Positions 42,809 through 47,345 of a stretch of 47,345 bases of DNA are shown one piece after another. Each line of letters opens with the position of its first letter. Position 1 is the stretch's first letter. Below the pieces are notes generated by a model. The model was not told where the DNA came from and made no database searches. It saw only the letters and a program-made list of their open reading frames with translations. The position numbers and the translations under genes are program-made. This DNA is from an uncultured Agathobacter sp. GTDB taxonomy: Bacteria > Bacillota > Clostridia > Lachnospirales > Lachnospiraceae. The stretch lies in contig CAJUND010000025.1 in the NCBI GenBank assembly GCA_910587655.1, forward strand, positions 1-47,345, read 5' to 3'.

Positions 42809-43627
42809 ATGCCCCGGAATCTTTATGAAGTATTATGGATTTTTATGATATATGCATTTTTTGGATGGTGTACAGAAGTAAGTTATGCAGCCTTAAATGA
42901 TGGTAAATTTGTCAACCGTGGATTTCTAAACGGAGCATACTGCCCGATTTATGGTTGCGGCGTCGTAATCGTGGTTGCAGTGCTTACTCCTTTAAAAGAA
43001 AATCTTCCGGTATTGTTTCTCGGTTCATTCCTGCTGACATCCACGCTGGAATATATAACCGGATTTGTGCTGGAAAAGATATTTCATAACAAATGGTGGG
43101 ATTACAGCAGTATTCCGTTTAACATCAAAGGATATGTCTGCTTCAAATTTTCCATTTACTGGGGACTTGCCTGTACATTTGTCATGGATATTGTACATCC
43201 CATCATATACAAATTTATTACTGGTATTCCAAAAGTACTTGGAGTTGTATTAATTACAGTGTTAATCACAGTATTTGCAGCAGACGTTGGAATTACAGTG
43301 GCAACCATCTTAAATTTCAACAAGCGTTTAAAGGTGCTGGATGACATAGCAGAAAAAATACACCGGCTTTCCGATGAAATCGGGGAACGCGTCTATGAAA
43401 ATACTGCCCTGGCAGTGGAAAATACAGAGAAGATAAAAGCAACCAATCAGGAAAAGAAAAAAGAGCTGGAAGAACTTCGCGCCAGATACAAAGAAACCAT
43501 GGCAAAGAAAAACTTTGGATTTAACCGTTTAGTACAGGCATTTCCGAATATGAAATCCCATGAACACGGGGAAATCCTTGAAAAATATAAAATTCATCTG
43601 AATAAAAGAAACCATGACAGACAGTAA
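42809..43627 (+). CDS. CmpB-like putative ABC transporter permease
   Basis: A 272-residue membrane protein of the family labelled ABC_trans_CmpB. Membrane helices lie at about 5-22, 45-62, 68-88, 115-132 and 145-168. The signature FFGWCTEVSYAAL, NRGFLNGAYCPIYGCG and WWDYSSIPFNIKGYVC motifs are clear. A charged cytoplasmic tail (180-272) is coiled-coil-like (EKIKATNQEKKKELEELRARY). No ATPase partner is nearby, so the transporter label is only a family name. It follows TTAGGAGAAA and runs into the fumarase operon with an 18-bp gap. Confidence 0.8.
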   Translation: MPRNLYEVLWIFMIYAFFGWCTEVSYAALNDGKFVNRGFLNGAYCPIYGCGVVIVVAVLTPLKENLPVLFLGSFLLTSTLEYITGFVLEKIFHNKWWDYSSIPFNIKGYVCFKFSIYWGLACTFVMDIVHPIIYKFITGIPKVLGVVLITVLITVFAADVGITVATILNFNKRLKVLDDIAEKIHRLSDEIGERVYENTALAVENTEKIKATNQEKKKELEELRARYKETMAKKNFGFNRLVQAFPNMKSHEHGEILEKYKIHLNKRNHDRQ

Positions 43628-43645
43628 AGCAAATAAGGAAAAATT

Positions 43646-44491
43646 ATGGTAAGAACAGTTAAAACAGAAGAAATCACAAAAGCAGTAAAGGAAATGTGCA
43701 TTCAGGCAAACCATTTCCTGTCAGAGGACATGGCAGAATGTATGAAAAAAGCGGCAGCAGAAGAAAAATCCGAGCTTGGCAGAAAAATATTAAACCAGCT
43801 TCAGGAAAACCTGAAAATCGCAGGTGAGGAAATGATACCAATCTGTCAGGATACCGGAATGGCGGTATTTTTCATCGAAATAGGACAGGACGTACATTTT
43901 GAAGGGCAGCTGATAGAGGATGCAGTAAATGAAGGAGTGCGTCAGGGATACACGGAAGGGTATTTACGGAAATCTGTTGTCGGGGACCCCTTAATAAGGG
44001 AAAACACAAAGGACAACACACCTGCAGTTATCCATTATTCCATCGTAAAAGGTGACAAAGTGAAAATCACATTTGCACCAAAAGGATTTGGAAGTGAAAA
44101 TATGAGCCGCATTTTTATGTTAAAACCGGCAGACGGAATCGAAGGCGTTAAAGAATCGATTCTTACAGCAGTAAAAGACGCTGGTCCGAATGCCTGCCCG
44201 CCAATGGTAGTAGGCGTCGGTATCGGTGGAACATTTGAAAAATGTGCCATTCTTGCAAAAAAAGCCCTTACACGGGAAATTGGAAAACATTCAGATATCC
44301 CATATGTAGCAGAAATGGAACAGGAAATGCTTGAAAAAATTAACCGGCTTGGCATCGGACCGGGAGGTCTGGGAGGAACAACGACAGCCCTTGCAGTGAA
44401 TATTAACACCTATGCCACCCATATTGCAGGACTTCCAGTAGCAGTAAACATCTGCTGTCATGTGAACCGCCATACAGTGAGGGAGATATAG
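43646..44491 (+). CDS. Class I fumarate hydratase, alpha subunit
   Basis: A 281-residue iron-sulfur subunit that with the beta subunit converts fumarate and malate. Three Cys ligands for the [4Fe-4S] cluster are visible: PICQDTGMA (about 72), NACPPMVVGVGIGG (about 183) and VNICCHVNRHT near the end. Tartrate dehydratase subunits look alike and cannot be excluded by sight. Its stop TAG overlaps the GTG of the tiny membrane protein by one base (TAGTG). Confidence 0.9.
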   Translation: MVRTVKTEEITKAVKEMCIQANHFLSEDMAECMKKAAAEEKSELGRKILNQLQENLKIAGEEMIPICQDTGMAVFFIEIGQDVHFEGQLIEDAVNEGVRQGYTEGYLRKSVVGDPLIRENTKDNTPAVIHYSIVKGDKVKITFAPKGFGSENMSRIFMLKPADGIEGVKESILTAVKDAGPNACPPMVVGVGIGGTFEKCAILAKKALTREIGKHSDIPYVAEMEQEMLEKINRLGIGPGGLGGTTTALAVNINTYATHIAGLPVAVNICCHVNRHTVREI

Positions 44492-44703
44492 TGAAGAAAT
44501 TTCTGTATATTATTAAGGAGATTATTTTATGTCTTCTTTCAGCACTGTTTGTAACATTATTATGTAATAAACTAACCGGGTCAGATATGCCGTTTCTTGT
44601 TTCTGCATGCGCAATAACAGCAGGCTGGCTCATTGGTGATTTTATAAGATACAGAAGTAATAAAAAAAGAGACAGGAAAATTCAGGAGAAATTAAATGGA
44701 TAA
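44491..44703 (+). CDS. Small two-helix membrane protein inside the fumarase operon
   Basis: A 70-residue protein starting at GTG. It has two hydrophobic segments at about 5-26 and 33-54 with a short polar turn (NKLTGSD) and a strongly basic tail (RYRSNKKRDRKIQEKL). I do not know its family. It overlaps the upstream stop by one base and the downstream start by eight, so all three genes should be translated together. It might anchor the fumarase at the membrane, which is a guess from position. Confidence 0.7.
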   Translation: MKKFLYIIKEIILCLLSALFVTLLCNKLTGSDMPFLVSACAITAGWLIGDFIRYRSNKKRDRKIQEKLNG

Positions 44704-45232
44704 GTATATCACAGCCCCAGTTACAGAGGAAATAACATCAGATTTAAAAATTGGGGATTATGTTTACATTACTGGAACTATATATGTGGCAAGGGATGCA
44801 GCACATAAGCGCATGACAGAAGCGCTGGATGCAGGTGAAGAACTTCCTATTAGTATAAAAGATGCAACCATCTATTACATGGGACCTTCGCCAGCCAGAG
44901 AAGGACGACCGATTGGGTCTGCCGGTCCGACAACTGCCACTCGCATGGACAAATATGCTCCCCGTCTGCTTGACCTGGGACAGAAAGCCATGATTGGAAA
45001 AGGAAAGCGTTCCAAAGAAGTCATTGATGCAATTGTGCGTAACAAAGCAGTTTACTTTGCAGCAGTCGGTGGCGCAGGCGCCCTCCTTTCCAAGTGTATC
45101 AAAAAATCAGAGACTGTCTGTTATGAAGATTTAGGTGCAGAAGCCCTCCTAAAATTATATGTGGAAAATTTTCCCGTTATCGTAGTGATAGACCGTGAGG
45201 GAAATAATCTGTATGAGACTGTTGTTAAGTAA
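44696..45232 (+). CDS. Class I fumarate hydratase, beta subunit
   Basis: A 178-residue subunit that completes the active site of the alpha subunit. Family lines are GTIYVARDAAHKRMTEALDAGEELP (about 27-51), GPSPAREGRPIGSAGPTTATRMD (about 62-84), and the C-terminal VIVVIDREGNNLYE. The start at 44696 lies eight bases within the preceding gene, with AGGAGAA upstream. Length is typical. Confidence 0.92.
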   Translation: MDKYITAPVTEEITSDLKIGDYVYITGTIYVARDAAHKRMTEALDAGEELPISIKDATIYYMGPSPAREGRPIGSAGPTTATRMDKYAPRLLDLGQKAMIGKGKRSKEVIDAIVRNKAVYFAAVGGAGALLSKCIKKSETVCYEDLGAEALLKLYVENFPVIVVIDREGNNLYETVVK

Positions 45233-45250
45233 ATGTAAATGAATCACTTT

Positions 45251-45298
45251 AAAACCACCAGTGTAAACCAGTAACCCAAATTTACACTGGTGGTTTTT
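45251..45298 (+). terminator. Terminator after the fumarase operon
   Basis: AAAACCACCAGTGTAAA (45251-45267) pairs with TTTACACTGGTGGTTTT (45281-45297), perfect, followed by T/A. Symmetric, so it may work in both directions. Confidence 0.92.
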
Positions 45299-45330
45299 AA
45301 ATTTTCCAGATTTCGGGTATATACTTTCAG

Positions 45331-45359
45331 TTTACAGTAATATATAATAAAGATAAAAT
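45331..45359 (+). promoter_or_regulatory. Promoter of the flotillin gene
   Basis: TTTACA (45331-45336), 17-bp spacer, TAAAAT (45354-45359), about 34 bp before the start codon. Confidence 0.6.
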
Positions 45360-45392
45360 CAAATAAAGCAGAAACGAAGGAGGAAATTAGTT

Positions 45393-46895
45393 ATGACAGA
45401 ATTAATCATGAAATTTGCAGTGCCGATTGTAATCGCTGCAATCGTTATTTTTCTGTTGTGCATCGGTTACGTGAAAGCACCGCCGGATATGGCATATATT
45501 ATCTCCGGTGTCAAGAAAAAATCCAAGATAGTAATAGGAAAGGCAACATTTCGCATCCCGTTCTTTGAACGGCTGGATAAACTAAATCTCAGGCTGATAC
45601 CGATTGACGTCAAAACCAGCAATGCTGTTCCGACAGCAGATTACATTAATATTAATGTAGATGCAACAGTCAACGTAAAAATCAGCAATGAACCTGACCG
45701 GCTCCGTCTTGCAGCAGAAAACTTTCTGAACAAAAATACAGAATACATTGCAGGAGTTGCCAGAGAAGTACTGGAAGGAAATGTTCGTGAAATTGTTGGA
45801 AAGATGAAGCTGGAGGAAATGGTTTCCGACCGCCAGAAATTTGCAAATCTTGTAAAGGAAAATGCCGAACCAGACCTTGCAGCCATGGGACTCGATATCA
45901 TCAGCTTTAACGTTCAGAATTTCGTTGACAGCAATGAAGTAATCGAAAACCTTGGTATCGACAACATCGTAAAAATCAAAAAAGCAGCAGCAATCGCAAG
46001 AGCTGAAAGCGAGAGGGATATCAAAGTAGCGCAGGCGTCCGCGGATAAAGAATCCAACGATGCAGCAATTGCCGCCCAGACAGAAATAGCCAAAAAACAG
46101 AACGAACTGGCAATCAAAAAATCAGAACTGCAGATGGAAGCAGATACCAAAAAAGCCATGGCTGATGCTGCTTATGAAATTCAGAAAGAAGAACAGAGAA
46201 AAACCATCGAAATCACCACTGCAAATGCAGATATTGCAAAACAGGAACGTGAAATTGAATTAAAACAGAAAGAAGTTGCAGTAAAAGAACAGGCTCTTGA
46301 AGCAGAAATCAAAAAACAGGCAGAAGCTGACAAATATGCAGCGCAGCAGCGTGCAGAAGCTGCACTTTACCAGCGCCAGAAAGATGCAGAAGCAAAACAG
46401 TTTGAAGCCCAGCGCGAAGCAGAAGCAAAAAAAGCCCAGGCAGAAGCTGACCGTTATTCAAAAGAGCAGGAAGCAGCCGGTATCCGTGCTGTTGGTGAAG
46501 CAGAGGCTACCGCAATTCAGGCAAAAGGTATTGCAGAAGCTGAAGCAATGGAGAAAAAAGCTGAGGCATATGCGAAGTACAACAAGGCAGCAGTTGCAGA
46601 AATGATGATTAAAGTACTTCCGGATGTAGCAGGAAAAATTGCAGAACCGCTTGGACAGATTGATAAAATTACAATTATCGGCGGTGAAGGAAGCGGAAAC
46701 GGTGTGGACCAGGTTGCAGGCAATGTGCCAGTTGTAATGTCACGGCTGTTTGAGAGCATGCGCGAAGCAACAGGAATTGACCTTGCAGAAATAGTCAAAG
46801 CAGATACATATGATGCAAAAGTAAACCGTAACGTGACAGTCACAGGACTGGATAACGTAAACCTTACCATGCAGGAAAGTAGAACAGATTTATAA
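45393..46895 (+). CDS. floT: Flotillin-like SPFH-domain protein
   Basis: A 500-residue protein. An N-terminal membrane segment (about 8-25) is followed by the SPFH/Band 7 domain (about 28-200, with DRLRLAAENFL and AREVLEGNVREIVGKM). A very long Ala/Glu/Lys coiled coil (about 200-405) with EAE-type repeats follows, then a C-terminal oligomerisation part with GKIAEPLGQIDKITIIGG. This is the FloT/YuaG layout; flotillins organise membrane microdomains. NfeD-like partners are often nearby, and none is seen in the window. A strong AAGGAGGAAATTAGTT site precedes the ATG. Single-gene unit. Confidence 0.9.
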   Translation: MTELIMKFAVPIVIAAIVIFLLCIGYVKAPPDMAYIISGVKKKSKIVIGKATFRIPFFERLDKLNLRLIPIDVKTSNAVPTADYININVDATVNVKISNEPDRLRLAAENFLNKNTEYIAGVAREVLEGNVREIVGKMKLEEMVSDRQKFANLVKENAEPDLAAMGLDIISFNVQNFVDSNEVIENLGIDNIVKIKKAAAIARAESERDIKVAQASADKESNDAAIAAQTEIAKKQNELAIKKSELQMEADTKKAMADAAYEIQKEEQRKTIEITTANADIAKQEREIELKQKEVAVKEQALEAEIKKQAEADKYAAQQRAEAALYQRQKDAEAKQFEAQREAEAKKAQAEADRYSKEQEAAGIRAVGEAEATAIQAKGIAEAEAMEKKAEAYAKYNKAAVAEMMIKVLPDVAGKIAEPLGQIDKITIIGGEGSGNGVDQVAGNVPVVMSRLFESMREATGIDLAEIVKADTYDAKVNRNVTVTGLDNVNLTMQESRTDL

Positions 46896-46930
46896 TAAGT
46901 TACATTAATATTAGGATACTTTACTGTAAA

Positions 46931-46972
46931 ATGACAGGGACGCTGCAAAGATAACTGCCGCGTCTCTGTCAT
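46931..46972 (+). terminator. Hairpin after the flotillin gene
   Basis: ATGACAGGGACGC (46931-46943) pairs with GCGTCTCTGTCAT (46960-46972), one G-T pair. The following AAAAGTTT is a poor T-tract, so the terminator is likely but not strong. Confidence 0.65.
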
Positions 46973-47029
46973 AAAAGTTTAATAGTAAAATAGAGAATTT
47001 TACAAAAATAAAAAAAATAAAATTAGTGA

Positions 47030-47058
47030 TTGACAAACACAAAAAAATTTAGTAAAAT
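47030..47058 (+). promoter_or_regulatory. Promoter of tRNA-Ser
   Basis: TTGACA (47030-47035), 17-bp spacer, TAAAAT (47053-47058). Confidence 0.8.
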
Positions 47059-47102
47059 ATAAAATGCTTCACGAAAGTGATGAAAAATTTAACAATTATT
47101 TT

Positions 47103-47191
47103 GGAGAAGTACTCAAGTTGGCCGAAGAGGTGCCCCTGCTAAGGGTATAGGTCGGGTAACCGGCGCGAGGGTTCAAATCCCTCCTTCTCCG
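47103..47191 (+). tRNA. tRNA-Ser (anticodon GCT)
   Basis: A class II tRNA: acceptor stem GGAGAAG/CTTCTCC, anticodon loop CTGCTAA (anticodon GCT, reading AGC/AGU), long variable arm (TAGGTCGGGTAACCGGCGC) and T-arm GGTTCAAATCC. Discriminator G, no encoded CCA. The long arm with GCT rules out leucine. Confidence 0.93.
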
Positions 47192-47220
47192 CTCAGTTTT
47201 AATTTTTCTTCAAAAAAGTA

Positions 47221-47345
47221 TTGACAGAGAAATTAAAATATGATAATATTTAGAAGTTGTCGTTGAGCAGATAAAATACCGACGGCAAATCCGGACATTG
47301 ACAACCGAACAGTGAAAAACCTTGAAAGATTCAAGAAAAGATTTT
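47221..47345 (+). promoter_or_regulatory. Probable rRNA operon promoter and leader, truncated by window end
   Basis: A -35 TTGACA (47221-47226) and -10 TAATAT (47244-47249, 17-bp spacer). The transcript would continue through TTGACAACCGAACAGTG (about 47299), which resembles leaders upstream of 16S genes in related Clostridia. The 16S gene itself is outside the window, so this is inference. Confidence 0.5.

Noticed and set aside
46297..46605. A Lys/Gln-rich frame inside the flotillin gene.
   Set aside because: It is a frame shadow of the repetitive coiled-coil coding sequence; no ribosome site.
1..47345. CRISPR array, prophage or full insertion sequence.
   Set aside because: No regularly spaced repeats, no phage structural genes and no intact transposase were seen.

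Overview
The window is the replication-origin neighbourhood of a low-GC Gram-positive chromosome, most likely a Lachnospiraceae (Clostridia) species. Evidence: the order jag-yidC-yidD-rnpA-rpmH / oriC / dnaA-dnaN-yaaA-recF-gyrB-gyrA, the DUF3881 and DUF4446 genes beside parAB, a two-subunit class I fumarase, perfect Firmicutes parS sites and strong AGGAGG ribosome sites. No taxon-specific marker was tested, so genus is not claimed.

Layout. (1) About 1-11.4 kb is an accessory, patchwork region: a TnpV remnant, an ECF-type sigma factor with a membrane anti-sigma partner, a broken carbohydrate-binding lipoprotein gene, a 166-bp MITE-like insertion with an 8-bp target duplication, a MarR/flavodoxin operon, a zinc-ribbon protein, a VTC-domain protein, a decayed toxin-antitoxin locus, a DUF4956 membrane protein, an OmpR-type two-component system and an ORF6N pseudogene. 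(2) At 11.7-16.2 kb, tRNA-Arg(CCT) follows a leftward parA-parB-DUF4446-HD-GYP-DUF3881 cluster. (3) At 16.3-23.3 kb are a glycerol-3-phosphate dehydrogenase-type module, an SCP2 protein, ExoIII, a NUDIX hydrolase and unknown genes. (4) At 21.2-23.7 kb are two perfect and four degenerate parS sites. (5) At 23.7-26.5 kb are a DegS/DegU-like pair and an alpha/beta hydrolase. (6) At 26.7-33.8 kb is the leftward rsmG-mnmG-mnmE-jag-yidC-yidD-rnpA-rpmH series. (7) At 33.8-42.7 kb are oriC and the rightward replication and gyrase genes. (8) At 42.8-46.9 kb are a CmpB-like membrane protein, fumarase alpha/beta with a tiny membrane protein encoded between them, and a flotillin. (9) The right edge has tRNA-Ser(GCT) and what looks like the promoter and leader of an rRNA operon, cut before the 16S gene.

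How the parts fit. Genes flip strand at the rpmH/dnaA divide, so most core genes are co-directional with forks leaving oriC. ParA/ParB at 14-16 kb would act on the parS cluster 5-8 kb to its right. In the accessory region, three separated transcription units (the carbohydrate-binding lipoprotein, the VTC protein and DUF4956) share one promoter architecture: two TTTA-type half-sites 11 bp apart, then exactly 9 bp to a -10 box. The adjacent OmpR-family regulator is the natural candidate to bind it. This predicts a small envelope regulon, and the MITE-like element has landed precisely in one copy of the box. This regulon is the most promising little-described system in the window. Everything here is from reading the sequence; no searches were run.
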